Shown here: positions 19,693 through 34,800 of the stretch, one piece after another
Position numbering within the stretch: position 1 is the first letter of the stretch
How the letters are laid out: every line of letters begins with the position of its first letter
Origin: Glebionis coronaria
Lineage: Eukaryota > Streptophyta > Magnoliopsida > Asterales > Asteraceae
Length of the DNA: 64,000 bases
Assembly (NCBI GenBank): GCA_025667525.1
Contig: CM046877.1
Location: forward strand, 27,494,737 to 27,558,736
Direction: 5' to 3'
Notes under the pieces: model-generated
Database searches by the model: none
What the model was told of the DNA's origin: nothing
The model's input: only the letters and a program-made list of their open reading frames with translations
Made by a program: the position numbers and the translations under genes

Positions 19693-22692
19693 TCAAGTAT
19701 TTCAGAGTCATATAATACATAAGCAAGTTGATCGTACATGAAATGTCAAAAAATACTTGTCCTTCTTTTGCATATTATTCACCTATGTAGGCTTCCCAAG
19801 GTTAAACAATATCATTTTTAGGTCAAATAACATGACGTTTTGTTAGAGCACACTCTTGATAGCTCTCAATTTTAATAGAATAAAACTTGGAATCAAATAT
19901 TTCAGAGTCATATAATACATAAGCAAGTTGATCCTACATGAAATGTCAAAAAATACTTGTCCTTCTTTTGCATATTATTCACCTATGTAGGCTTCCCAAG
20001 GTTAAACAATATCATTTTTAGGTCAAATAACATGACGTTTTGTTAGAGCACACTCTTGATAGCTCTCAATTTTAATAGAATAAAACTTGGAATCAAATAT
20101 TTCAGAGTCATATAATACATAAGCAAGTTGATCCTACATGAAATGTCAAAAAATACTTGTCCTTCTTTTGCATATTATTCACCTATGTAGGCTTCCCAAG
20201 GTTAAACAATATCATTTTTAGGTCAAATAACATGACGTTTTGTTAGAGCACACTCTTGATAGCTCTCAATTTTAATAGAATAAAACTTGGAATCAAATAT
20301 TTCAGAGTCATATAATACATAAGCAAGTTGATCCTACATGAAATGTCAAAAAATACTTGTCCTTCTTTTGCATATTATTCACCTATGTAGGCTTCCCAAG
20401 GTTAAACAATATCATTTTTAGGTCAAATAACATGACGTTTTGTTAGAGCACACTCTTGATAGCTCTCAATTTTAATAGAATAAAACTTGGAATCAAATAT
20501 TTCAGAGTCATATAATACATAAGCAAGTTGATCCTACATGAAATGTCAAAAAATACTTGTCCTTCTTTTGCATATTATTCACCTATGTAGGCTTCCCAAG
20601 GTTAAACAATATCATTTTTAGGTCAAATAACATGACGTTTTGTTAGAGCACACTCTTGATAGCTCTCAATTTTAATAGAATAAAACTTGGAATCAAATAT
20701 TTCAGAGTCATATAATACATAAGCAAGTTGATCCTACATGAAATGTCAAAAAATACTTGTCCTTCTTTTGCATATTATTCACCTATGTAGGCTTCCCAAG
20801 GTTAAACAATATCATTTTTAGGTCAAATAACATGACGTTTTGTTAGAGCACACTCTTGATAGCTCTCAATTTTAATAGAATAAAACTTGGAATCAAATAT
20901 TTCAGAGTCATATAATACATAAGCAAGTTGATCCTACATGAAATGTCAAAAAATACTTGTCCTTCTTTTGCATATTATTCACCTATGTAGGCTTCCCAAG
21001 GTTAAACAATATCATTTTTAGGTCAAATAACATGACGTTTTGTTAGAGCACACTCTTGATAGCTCTCAATTTTAATAGAATAAAACTTGGAATCAAATAT
21101 TGCAGAGTCATATAATACATAAGCAAGTTGATCCTACATGAAATGTCAAAAAATACTTGTCCTTCTTTTGCATATTATTCACCTATGTAGGCTTCCCAAG
21201 GTTAAACAATATCATTTTTAGATCAAATAACATGACGTTTTGTTAGAGCACACTCTTGATAGCTCTCAATTTTAATAGAATAAAACTTGGAATCAAATAT
21301 TTCAGAGTCATATAATACATAAGCAAGTTGATCCTACATGAAATGTCAAAAAATACTTGTCCTTCTTTTGCATATTATTCACCTATGTAGGCTTCCCAAG
21401 GTTAAACAATATCATTTTTAGGTCAAATAACATGACGTTTTGTTAGAGCACACTCTTGATAGCTCTCAATTTTAATAGAATAAAACTTGGAATCAAATAT
21501 TTCAGAGTCATATAATACATAAGCAAGTTGATCCTACATGAAATGTCAAAAAATACTTGTCCTTCTTTTGCATATTATTCACCTATGTAGGCTTCCCAAG
21601 GTTAAACAATATCATTTTTAGGTCAAATAACATGACGTTTTGTTAGAGCACACTCTTGATAGCTCTCAATTTTAATAGAATAAAACTTGGAATCAAATAT
21701 TGCAGAGTCATATAATACATAAGCAAGTTGATCCTACATGAAATGTCAAAAAATACTTGTCCTTCTTTTGCATATTATTCACCTATGTAGGCTTCCCAAG
21801 GTTAAACAATATCATTTTTAGATCAAATAACATGACGTTTTGTTAGAGCACACTCTTGATAGCTCTCAATTTTAATAGAATAAAACTTGGAATCAAATAT
21901 TTCAGAGTCATATAATACATAAGCAAGTTGATCCTACATGAAATGTCAAAAAATACTTGTCCTTCTTTTGCATATTATTCACCTATGTAGGCTTCCCAAG
22001 GTTAAACAATATCATTTTTAGGTCAAATAACATGACGTTTTGTTAGAGCACACTCTTGATAGCTCTCAATTTTAATAGAATAAAACTTGGAATCAAATAT
22101 TTCAGAGTCATATAATACATAAGCAAGTTGATCCTACATGAAATGTCAAAAAATACTTGTCCTTCTTTTGCATATTATTCACCTATGTAGGCTTCCCAAG
22201 GTTAAACAATATCATTTTTAGGTCAAATAACATGACGTTTTGTTAGAGCACACTCTTGATAGCTCTCAATTTTAATAGAATAAAACTTGGAATCAAATAT
22301 TTCAGAGTCATATAATACATAAGCAAGTTGATCCTACATGAAAAGTCAAAAAATACTTGTCCTTCTTTTGCATATTATTCACCTATGTAGGCTTCCCAAG
22401 GTTAAACAATATCATTTTTAGGTCAAATAACATGACGTTTTGTTAGAGCACACTCTTGATAGCTCTCAATTTTAATAGAATAAAACTTGGAATCAAATAT
22501 TTCAGAGTCATATAATACATAAGCAAGTTGATCCTACATGAAATGTCAAAAAATACTTGTCCTTCTTTTACATATTATTCACCTATGTAGGCTTCCCAAG
22601 GTTAAACAATATCATTTTTAGGTCAAATAACATGACGTTTTGTTAGAGCACACTCTTGATAGCTCTCAATTTTAATAGAATAAAACTTGGAA
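19693..22692 (+). repeat. Uninterrupted run of 15 S units
   Basis: Exactly 3,000 bp with starts every 200 bp from 19693 to 22493 and no L unit. Units 21093 and 21693 share two private variants (tgcagag for ttcagag, and agatcaaa for aggtcaaa), which points to a recent 600-bp (three-unit) duplication inside the run. Other units carry single private changes, such as aaaagtc near 22341 and ttttacat near 22569. Confidence 0.96.
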
Positions 22693-25600
22693 TCAAATAT
22701 TTCAAAGTCATATAATACATAAGCAAGTTGATCCTACATGAAATGTCAAAAAATACTTGTCCTTCTTTTGCATATTATTCACCTATGTAGGCTTCCCAAG
22801 GTTAAACAATATCATTTTTAGGTCAAATAACATGACGTTTTGTTAGAGAACACTCATGCCTTGACCTTTATACTATAATGTGCCGTCGAGATGCTCTTTG
22901 TCTACTACATTCACAACTACCTCAAATACTAGTTGACCAACTTTTACACCAATAAAACACAACCAAAACTAAATAGAGCAAACATATAGATGTGTTTTAT
23001 CCATCAAGAATCCGGGCAAATACATTATGCCCGGATTCTATGTGGTCTATATGGACTGGAAATAATTTTAGAGGTTTTTTCTTAGGTTTGGATGATTTGA
23101 GCCGGTTACGGCATTTTTAGCTGTTCTTGGTAGGTTTTTATCAGTTTTTGATCGGGTTTAGTCGCTTTTGACCAATGCTTGCCTGGATAAAAGTACTCCT
23201 TTTTTCAAGCATCCATTTTCTTAGTTGTGGTCTTGAAACGGAGTCATGTATCACATGTTATGACCATTTTATTGCAACCCACGTTTTTAGATAATTTCAA
23301 TATAAATTTGTTTTTGTATGTTAGCGATTGTGTTTGGTAATCTATTTCTTGATACCTCTCAATATTAATAGAATAAAACATGGAATCAAATATTTCAGAG
23401 TCATATAATACATAAGCAAGTTGATCGTACATGAAATGTCAAAAAATACTTGTCCTTCTTTTGCATATTATTCACCTATGTAGGCTTCCCAAGGTTAAAC
23501 AATATCATTTTTAGGTCAAATAACATGACGTTTTGTTAGAGCACACTCTTGATAGCTCTCAATTTTAATAGAATAAAACTTGGAATCAAATATTTCAGAG
23601 TCATATAATACATAAGCAAGTTGATCCTACATGAAATGTCAAAAAATACTTGTCCTTCTTTTGCATATTATTCACCTATGTAGGCTTCCCAAGGTTAAAC
23701 AATATCATTTTTAGGTCAAATAACATGACGTTTTGTTAGAGAACACTCATGCCTTGACCTTTATACTATAATGTGCCGTTGAGATGCTCTTTGTCTACTA
23801 CATTCACAACTACCTCAAATACTAGCTGACCAACTTTTACACCAATAAAACACAACCAAAACTAAATAGAGCAAACATATAGATGTGTATTATCCATCAA
23901 GAATCCGGGCAAATACATTATGCCCGGATTCTATGTGGTCTATATGGACTGGAAATAATTTTAGAGGTTTTTTCTTAGGTTTGGATGATTTGAGCCGGTT
24001 ACGGCATTTTTAGCTGTTCTTGGTAGGTTTTTATCAGTTTTTGATCGGGTTTAGTCGCTTTTGACCAATGCTTGTCTGGATAAAAGTACTCATTTTTTCA
24101 AGCATCCATTTTCTTAGGTGTGATCTTGAAACGGAGTCATGTATCACATGTTATGACCATTTTATTGCAACCCACGTTTTCAGATAATTTCAATATAAAT
24201 TTGTTTTTGTATGTTAGCGATTGTGTTTGGTAATCTATTTCTTAATAGCTCTCAATATTAATAGATAAAAACATGGAATCAAATATTTCAGAGTCATATA
24301 ATACATAAGCAAGTTGATCCTACATGAAATGTCAAAAAATACTTGTCCTTCTTTTGCATATTATTCACCTATGTAGGCTTCCCAAGGTTAAACAATATCA
24401 TTTTTAGGTCAAATAACATGACGTTTTGTTAGAGCACACTCTTGATAGCTCTCAATTTTAATAGAATAAAACTTGGAATCAAATATTTCAGAGTCATATA
24501 ATACATAAGCAAGTTGATCCTACATGAAATGTCAAAAAATACTTGTCCTTCTTTTGCATATTATTCACCTATGTAGGCTTCCCAAGGTTAAACAATATCA
24601 TTTTTAGGTCAAATAACATGACGTTTTGTTAGAGCACACTCTTGATAGCTCTCAATTTTAATAGAATAAAACTTGGAATCAAATATTTCAGAGTCATATA
24701 ATACATAAGCAAGTTGATCCTACATGAAATGTCAAAAAATACTTGTCCTTCTTTTGCATATTATTCACGTATGTAGGCTTCCCAAGGTTAAACAATATCA
24801 TTTTTAGGTCAAATAACATGACGTTTTGTTAGAGCACACTCTTGATAGCTCTCAATTTTAATAGAATAAAACTTGGAATCAAATATTTCAGAGTCATATA
24901 ATACATAAGCAAGTTGATCCTACATGAAATGTCAAAAAATACTTGTCCTTCTTTTGCATATTATTCACCTATGTAGGCTTCCCAAGGTTAAACAATATCA
25001 TTTTTAGGTCAAATAACATGACGTTTTGTTAGAGCACACTCTTGATAGCTCTCAATTTTAATAGAATAAAACTTGGAATCAAATATTTCAGAGTCATATA
25101 ATACATAAGCAAGTTGATCCTACATGAAATGTCAAAAAATACTTGTCCTTCTTTTGCATATTATTCACCTATGTAGGCTTCCTAAGGTTAAACAATATCA
25201 TTTTTAGGTCAAATAACATGACGTTTTGTTAGAGAACACTCATGCCTTGACCTTTATACTATAATGTGCCGTCGAGATGCTCTTTGTCTACTACATTCAC
25301 AACTACCTCAAATACTAGCTGACCAACTTTTACACCAATAAAACACAACCAAAACTAAATAGAGCAAACATATAGATGTGTATTATCCATCAAGAATCCG
25401 GGCAAATACATTATGCCCGGATTCTATGTGGTCTATATGGACTGGAAATAATTTTAGAGGTTTTTTCTTAGGTTTGGATGATTTGAGCCGGTTACGGCAT
25501 TTTTAGCTGTTCTTGGTAGGTTTTTATCAGTTTTTGATCGGGTTTAGTCGCTTTTGACCAATGCTTGTCTGGATAAAAGTACTCATTTTTTCAAGCATCC

Positions 25601-27264
25601 ATTTTCTTAGGTGTGATCTTGAAACGGAGTCATGTATCAAATGTTATGACCATTTTATTGCAACCCACGTTTTCAGATAATTTCAATATAAATTTGTTTT
25701 TGTATGTTAGCGATTGTGTTTGGTAATCTATTTCTTAATAGCTCTCAATATTAATAGATAAAAACATGGAATCAAATATTTCAGAGTCATATAATACATA
25801 AGCAAGTTGATCCTACATGAAATGTCAAAAAATACTTGTCCTTCTTTTGCATATTATTCACCTATGTAGGCTTCCCAAGGTTAAACAATATCATTTTTAG
25901 GTCAAATAACATGACGTTTTGTTAGAGCACACTCTTGATAGCTCTCAATTTTAATAGAATAAAACTTGGAATCAAATATTTCAGAGTCATATAATACATA
26001 AGCAAGTTGATCCTACATGAAATGTCAAAAAATACTTGTCCTTCTTTTGCATATTATTCACCTATGTAGGCTTCCCAAGGTTAAACAATATCATTTTTAG
26101 GTCAAATAACATGACGTTTTGTTAGAGCACACTCTTGATAGCTCTCAATTTTAATAGAATAAAACTTGGAATCAAATATTTCAGAGTCATATAATACATA
26201 AGCAAGTTGATCCTACATGAAATGTCAAAAAATACTTGTCCTTCTTTTGCATATTATTCACGTATGTAGGCTTCCCAAGGTTAAACAATATCATTTTTAG
26301 GTCAAATAACATGACGTTTTGTTAGAGCACACTCTTGATAGCTCTCAATTTTAATAGAATAAAACTTGGAATCAAATATTTCAGAGTCATATAATACATA
26401 AGCAAGTTGATCCTACATGAAATGTCAAAAAATACTTGTCCTTCTTTTGCATATTATTCACCTATGTAGGCTTCCCAAGGTTAAACAATATCATTTTTAG
26501 GTCAAATAACATGACGTTTTGTTAGAGCACACTCTTGATAGCTCTCAATTTTAATAGAATAAAACTTGGAATCAAATATTTCAGAGTCATATAATACATA
26601 AGCAAGTTGATCCTACATGAAATGTCAAAAAATACTTGTCCTTCTTTTGCATATTATTCACCTATGTAGGCTTCCCAAGGTTAAACAATATCATTTTTAG
26701 GTCAAATAACATGACGTTTTGTTAGAGAACACTCATGCCTTGACCTTTATACTATAATGTGCCGTCGAGATGCTCTTTGTCTACTACATTCACAACTACC
26801 TCAAATACTAGCTGACCAACTTTTACACCAATAAAACACAACCAAAACTAAATAGAGCAAACATATAGATGTGTTTTACCCATCAAGAATCCGGGAAAAT
26901 ACATTATGCCCGGATTCTATGTGGTCTATATGGACTGGAAATAATTTTAGAGGTTTTTTCTTAGGTTTGGATGATTTGAGCCGGTTACGGCATTTTTAGC
27001 TCTTCTTGGTAGGTTTTTATCAGTTTTTGATCGGGTTTAGTCGCTTTTGACCAATGCTTGCCTGGATAAAAGTACTCCTTTTTTCAAGCATCCATTTTCT
27101 TAGTTGTGGTCTTGAAACGGAGTCATGTATCACATGTTATGACCATTTTATTGCAACCCACGTTTTTAGATAATTTCAATATAAATTTGTTTTTGTATGT
27201 TAGCGATTGTGTTTGGTAATCTATTTCTTGATAGCTCTCAATATTAATAGAATAAAACATGGAA
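22693..27264 (+). repeat. Satellite block with tandem 1,493-bp (L-S4) repeats
   Basis: Units: L 22693-23385, S 23386, L 23586-24278, four S (24279-25078), L 25079-25771, four S (25772-26571), L 26572-27264. The two L-S4 segments (23586-25078 and 25079-26571) share gatgtgtatt, tactcatttttt and, in the third S, ttcacgtatg. They therefore arose by a direct tandem duplication of 1,493 bp. Confidence 0.95.
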
Positions 27265-30200
27265 TCAAATATTTCAGAGTCATATAATACATAAGCAAGT
27301 TGATCGTACATGAAATGTCAAAAAATACTCGTCCTTCTTTTGCATATTATTCACCTATGTAGGCTTCCCAAGGTTAAACAATATCATTTTTAGGTCAAAT
27401 AACATGACGTTTTGTTAGATCACACTCTTGATAGCTCTCAATTTTAATAGAATAAAACTTGGAATCAAATATTTCAGAGTCATATAATACATAAGCAAGT
27501 TGATCCTACATGAAATGTCAAAAAATACTTGTCCTTCTTTTGCATATTATTCACCTATGTAGGCTTCCCAAGGTTAAACAATATCATTTTTAGGTCAAAT
27601 AACATGACGTTTTGTTAGAGAACACTCATGCCTTGACCTTTATACTATAATGTGCCGTCGAGATGCTCTTTGTCTACTACATTCACAACTACCTCAAATA
27701 CTAGCTGACCAACTTTTACACCAATAAAACACAACCAAAACTAAATAGAGCAAACATATAGATGTGTTTTATCCATCAAGAATCCGGGCAAATACATTAT
27801 GCCCGGATTCTATGTGGTCTATATGGACTGGAAATAATTTTAGAGGTTTTTTCTTAGGTTTGGATGATTTGAGCCGGTTACGGCATTTTTAGCTGTTCTT
27901 GGTAGGTTTTTATCAGTTTTTGATCGGGTTTAGTCGCTTTTGACCAATGCTTGCCTGGATAAAAGTACTCCTTTTTTCAAGCATCCATTTTCTTAGTTGT
28001 GGTCTTGAAACGGAGTCATGTATCACATGTTATGACCATTTTATTGCAACCCACGTTTTTAGATAATTTCAATATAAATTTGTTTTTGTATGTTAGCGAT
28101 TGTGTTTGGTAATCTATTTCTTGATAGCTCTCAATATTAATAGAATAAAACATGGAATCAAATATTTCAGAGTCATATAATACATAAGCAAGTTGATCGT
28201 ACATGAAATGTCAAAAAATACTTGTCCTTCTTTTGCATATTATTCACCTATGTAGGCTTCCCAAGGTTAAACAATATCATTTTTAGGTCAAATAACATGA
28301 CGTTTTGTTAGAGCACACTCTTGATAGCTCTCAATTTTAATAGAATAAAACTTGGAATCAAATATTTCAGAGTCATATAATACATAAGCAAGTTGATCCT
28401 ACATGAAATGTCAAAAAATACTTGTCCTTCTTTTGCATATTATTCACCTATGTAGGCTTCCCAAGGTTAAACAATATCATTTTTAGGTCAAATAACATGA
28501 CGTTTTGTTAGAGAACACTCATGCGTTGACCTTTATACTATAATGTGCCGTCGAGATGCTCTTTGTCTACTACATTCACAACTACCTCAAATACTAGCTG
28601 ACCAACTTTTACACCGATAAAACACAACCAAAACTAAACAGAGCAAACATATAGATGTGTTTTATCCATCAAGAATCCGGGCAAATACATTATGCCCGGA
28701 TTCTATGTGGTCTATATGGACTGGAAATAATTTTAGAGGTTTTTTCTTAGGTTTGGATGATTTGAGCCGGTTACGGCATTTTTAGCTGTTCTTGGTAGGT
28801 TTTTATCAGTTTTTGATCGGGTTTAGTCGCTTTTGACCAATGCTTGTCTGGATAAAAGTACTCCTTTTTTCAAGCATCCATTTTCTTAGGTGTGATCTTG
28901 AAACGGAGTCATGTATCACATGTTATGACCATTTTATTGCAACCCACGTTTTCAGATAATTTCAATATAAATTTGTTTTTGTATGTTAGCGATTGTGTTT
29001 GGTAATCTATTTCTTAATAGCTCTCAATATTAATAGATAAAAACATGGAATCAAATATTTCAGAGTCATATAATACATAAGCAAGTTGATCCTACATGAA
29101 ATGTCAAAAATTACTTGTCCTTCTTTTGCATATTATTCACCTATGTAGGCTTCCCAAGGTTAAACAATATCATTTTTAGGTCAAATAACATGACGTTTTG
29201 TTAGAGCACACTCTTGATAGCTCTCAATTTTAATAGAATAAAACTTGGAATCAAATATTTCAAATAAGCAAGTTGATCCTACATGAAATGTCAAAAAATA
29301 CTTGTCCTTCTTTTGCATATTATTCACCTATGTAGGCTTCCCAAGGTTAAACAATATCATTTTTAGGTCAAATAACATGACGTTTTGTTAGAGCACACTC
29401 TTGATAGCTCTCAATTTTAATAGAATAAAACTTGGAATCAAATATTTCAGAGTCATATAATACATAAGCAAGTTGATCCTACATGAAATGTCAAAAAATA
29501 CTTGTCCTTCTTTTGCATATTATTCACCTATGTAGGCTTCCCAAGGTTAAACAATATCATTTTTAGGTCAAATAACATGACGTTTTGTTAGAGCACACTC
29601 TTGATAGCTCTCAATTTTAATAGAATAAAACTTGGAATCAAATATTTCAGAGTCATATAATACATAAGCAAGTTGATCCTACATGAAATGTCAAAAAATA
29701 CTTGTCCTTCTTTTGCATATTATTCACCTATGTAGGCTTCCCAAGGTTAAACAATATCATTTTTAGGTCAAATAACATGACGTTTTGTTAGAGAACACTC
29801 ATGCCTTGACCTTTATACTATAATGTGACGTCGAGATGCTCTTTGTCTACTACATTCACAACTACCTCAAATACTAGCTGACCAACTTTTACACCAATAA
29901 AACACAACCAAAACTAAATAGAGCAAACATATAGATGTGTTTTATCCATCAAGAATCCGGGCAAATACATTATGCCCGGATTCTATGTGGTCTATATGGA
30001 CTGGAAATAATTTTAGAGGTTTTTTCTTAGGTTTGGATGATTTGAGCCGGTTACGGCATTTTTAGCTGTTCTTGGTAGGTTTTTATCAGTTTTTGAGCGG
30101 GTTTAGTCGCTTTTGACCAATGCTTGCCTGGATAAAAGTACTCCTTTTTTCAAGCATCCATTTTCTTAGTTGTGGTCTTGAAACGGAGTCATGTATCACA

Positions 30201-31822
30201 TGTTATGACCATTTTATTGCAACCCACGTTTTTAGATAATTTCAATATAAATTTGTTTTTGTATGTTAGCGATTGTGTTTGGTAATCTATTTCTTGATAG
30301 CTCTCAATATTAATAGAATAAAACATGGAATCAAATATTTCAGAGTCATATAATACATAAGCAAGTTGATCGTACATGAAATGTCAAAAAATACTTTTCC
30401 TTCTTTTGCAAATTATTCACCTATGTAGGCTTCCCAAGGTTAAACAATATCATTTTTAGGTCAAATAACATGACGTTTTGTTAGAGCACACTCTTGATAG
30501 CTCTCAATTTTAATAGAATAAATTTGGAATCAAATATTTCAGAGTCATATAATACATAAGCAAGTTGATCCTACATGAAATGTCAAAAAATACTTGTCCT
30601 TCTTTTGCATATTATTCACCTATGTAGGCTTCCCAAGGTTAAACAATATCATTTTTAGGTCAAATAACATGACGTTTTGTTAGAGAACACTCATGCGTTG
30701 ACCTTTATACTATAATGTGACGTCGAGATGCTCTTTGTCTACTACATTCACAACTACCTCAAATACTAGCTGACCAACTTTTACACCAATAAAACACAAC
30801 CAAAACTAAACAGAGCAAACATATAGATGTGTTTTATCCATCAAGAATCCGGGCAAATACATTATGCCCGGATTCTATGTGGTCTATATGGACTGGAAAT
30901 AATTTTAGAGGTTTTTTCTTAGGTTTGGATGATTTGAGCCGGTTACGGCATTTTTAGCTGTTCTTGGTAGGTTTCTATCAGTTTTTGATCGGGTTTAGTC
31001 GCTTTTGACCAATGCTTGCCTGGATAAAAGTACTCCTTTTTTCAAGCATCCATTTTCTTAGTTGTGGTCTTGAAACAGAGTCATGTATCACATGTTATGA
31101 CCATTTTATTGCAACCCACGTTTTCAGATAATTTCAATATAAATTTGTTTTTGTATGTTAGCGATTGTGTTTGGTAATCTATTTCTTAATAGCTCTCAAT
31201 ATTAATAGATAAAAACATGGAATCAAATATTTCAGAGTCATATAATACATAAGCAAGTTGATCCTACATGAAATGTCAAAAAATACTTGTCCTTCTTTTG
31301 CATATTATTCACCTATGTAGGCTTCCCAAGGTTAAACAATATCATTTTTAGGTCAAATAACATGACGTTTTGTTAGAGCACACTCTTGATAGCTCTCAAT
31401 TTTAATAGAATAAAACTTGGAATCAAATATTTCAGAGTCATATAATACATAAGCAAGTTGATCCTACATGAAATGTCAAAAAATACTTGTCCTTCTTTTG
31501 CATATTATTCACCTATGTAGGCTTCCCAAGGTTAAACAATATCATTTTTAGGTCAAATACATTGACGTTTTGTTAGAGCACACTCTTGATAGCTCTCAAT
31601 TTTAATAGAATAAAACTTGGAATCAAATATTTCAGAGTCATATAATACATAAGCATGTTGATCCTACATGAAATGTCAAAAAATACTTGTCCTTCTTTTG
31701 CATATTATTCACCTATGTAGGCTTCCCAAGGTTAAACAATATCATTTTTAGGTCAAATAACATGACGTTTTGTTAGAGCACACTCTTGATAGCTCTCAAT
31801 TTTAATAGAATAAAACTTGGAA
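27265..31822 (+). repeat. Satellite block with mixed spacing
   Basis: Units: S 27265, L 27465-28157, S 28158, L 28358-29050, S 29051, shortened S 29251-29437, S 29438, L 29638-30330, S 30331-30529 (199 bp), L 30530-31222, S 31223/31423/31623. The L units at 28358 and 30530 belong to the actcatgcgttg subfamily, the others to actcatgccttg. Confidence 0.95.
29251..29437 (+). repeat. S unit with a 13-bp deletion (187 bp)
   Basis: The start of the unit reads tcaaatatttcaaataagc. Thirteen bases between ttca and ataagc are missing relative to other S units. Only this copy carries the deletion in the window, so it has not been spread by homogenisation. Confidence 0.93.
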
Positions 31823-34800
31823 TCAAATATTTCAGAGTCATATAATACATAAGCAAGTTGATCCTACATGAAATGTCAAAAAATACTTGTCCTTCTTTTG
31901 CATATTATTCACCTATGTAGGCTTCCCAAGGTTAAACAATATCATTTTTAGGTCAAATAACATGACATTTTGTTAGAGAACACTCATGCCTTGACCTTTA
32001 TACTATAATGTGACGTCGAGATGCTCTTTGTCTACTACATTCACAACTACCTCAAATACTAGCTGACCAACTTTTACACCAATAAAACACAACCAAAACT
32101 AAATAGAGCAAACATATAGATGTGTTTTATCCATCAAGAATCCGGGGAAATACATTATGCCCGGATTCTATGTGGTCTATATGGACTGGAAATAATTTTA
32201 GAGGTTTTTTCTTAGGTTTGGATGATTTGAGCCGGTTACGGCATTTTTAGCTGTTCTTGGTAGGTTTCTATCAGTTTTTGATCGGGTTTAGTCGCTTTTG
32301 ACCAATGCTTGCCTGGATAAAAGTACTCCTTTTTTCAAGCATCCATTTTCTTAGTTGTGGTCTTGAAACGGAGTCATGTATCACATGTTATGACCATTTT
32401 ATTGCAACCCACGTTTTTAGATAATTTCAATATAAATTTGTTTTTGTATGTTAGCGATTGTGTTTGGTAATCTATTTCTTGATAGCTCTCAATATTAATA
32501 GAATAAAACATGGAATCAAATATTTCAGAGTCATATAATACATAAGCAAGTTGATCGTACATGAAATGTCAAAAAATACTTGTCCTTCTTTTGCATATTA
32601 TTCACCTATGTAGGCTTCCCAAGGTTAAACAATATCATTTTTAGGTCAAATAACATGACGTTTTGTTAGAGCACACTCTTGATAGCTCTCAATTTTAATA
32701 GAATAAAACTTGGAATCAAATATTTCAGAGTCATATAATACATAAGCAAGTTGATCCTACATGAAATGTCAAAAAATACTTGTCCTTCTTTTGCATATTA
32801 TTCACCTATGTAGGCTTCCCAAGGTTAAACAATATCATTTTTAGGTCAAATAACATGACGTTTTGTTAGAGAACACTCATGCCTTGACCTTTATACTATA
32901 ATGTGCCGTCGAGATGCTCTTTGTCTACTACATTCACAACTACCTCAAATACTAGCTGACCAACTTTTACACCAATAAAACACAACCAAAACTAAATAGA
33001 GCAAACATATAGATGTGTTTTATCCATCAAGAATCCGGGCAAATACATTATGCCCGGATTCTATGTGGTCTATATGGACTGGAAATAATTTTATAGGTTT
33101 TTTCTTAGGTTTGGATGATTTGAGCCGGTTACGGCATTTTTAGCTGTTCTTGGTAGGTTTTTATCAGTTTTTGATCGGGTTTAGTCGCTTTTGACCAATG
33201 CTTGCCTGGATAAAAGTACTCCTTTTTTCAAGCATCCATTTTCTTAGTTGTGGTCTTGAAACGGAGTCATGTATCACATGTTATGACCATTTTATTGCAA
33301 CCCACGTTTTTAGATAATTTCAATATAAATTTGTTTTTGTATGTTAGCGATTGTGTTTGGTAATCTATTTCTTGATAGCTCTCAATATTAATAGAATAAA
33401 ACATGGAATCAAATATTTCAGAGTCATATAATACATAAGCAAGTTGATCGTACATGAAATGTCAAAAAATACTTGTCCTTCTTTTGCATATTATTCACCT
33501 ATGTAGGCTTCCCAAGGTTAAACAATATCATTTTTAGGTCAAATAACATGACGTTTTGTTAGAGCACACTCTTGATAGCTCTCAATTTTAATAGAATAAA
33601 ACTTGGAATCAAATATTTCAGAGTCATATAATACATAAGCAAGTTGATCCTACATGAAATGTCAAAAAATACTTGTCCTTCTTTTGCATATTATTCACCT
33701 ATGTAGGCTTCCCAAGGTTAAACAATATCATTTTTAGGTCAAATAACATGACGTTTTGTTAGAGAACACTCATGCGTTGACCTTTATACTATAATGTGCC
33801 GTCGAGATGCTCTTTGTCTACTACATTCACAACTACCTCAAATACAAGCTGACCAACTTTTACACCGATAAAACACAACCAAAACTAAACAGAGCAAACA
33901 TATAGATGTGTTTTATCCATCAAGAATCCGTGCAAATACATTATGCCCGGATTCTATGTGGTCTATATGGACTGGAAATAATTTTAGAGGTTTTTTCTTA
34001 GGTTTGGATGATTTGAGCCGGTTACGGCATTTTTAGCTGTTCTTGGTAGGTTTTTATCAGTTTTTGATCGGGTTTAGTCGCTTTTGACCAATGCTTGTCT
34101 GGATAAAAGTACTCCTTTTTTCAAGCATCCATTTTCTTAGGTGTGATCTTGAAACGGAGTCATGTATCACATGTTATGACCATTTTATTGCAACCCACGT
34201 TTTCAGATAATTTCAATATAAATTTGTTTTTGTATGTTATCGATTGTGTTTGGTAATCTATTTCTTAATAGCTCTCAATATTAATAGATAAAAACATGGA
34301 ATCAAATATTTCAGAGTCATATAATACATAAGCAAGTTGATCCTACATGAAATGTCAAAAAATACTTGTCCTTCTTTTGCATATTATTCACCTATGTAGG
34401 CTTCCCAAGGTTAAACAATATCATTTTTAGGTCAAATAACATGACGTTTTGTTAGAGCACACTCTTGATAGCTCTCAATTTTAATAGAATAAAACTTGGA
34501 ATCAAATATTTCAGAGTCATATAATACATAAGCAAGTTGATCCTACATGAAATGTCAAAAAATACTTGTCCTTCTTTTGCATATTATTCACCTATGTAGG
34601 CTTCCCAAGGTTAAACAATATTATTTTAGGTCAAATAACATGACGTTTTGTTAGAGAACACTCATGCCTTGACCTTTATACTATAATGTGCCGTCGAGAT
34701 GCTCTTTGTCTACTACATTCACAACTACCTCAAATACTAGCTGACCAACTTTTACACCAATAAAACACAACCAAAACTAAATAGAGCAAACATATAGATG

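Noticed and set aside
19693..22692. CRISPR-like regular spacing in the S run
   Set aside because: The whole 200-bp unit is repeated with no unique spacers, and the context is a plant satellite.
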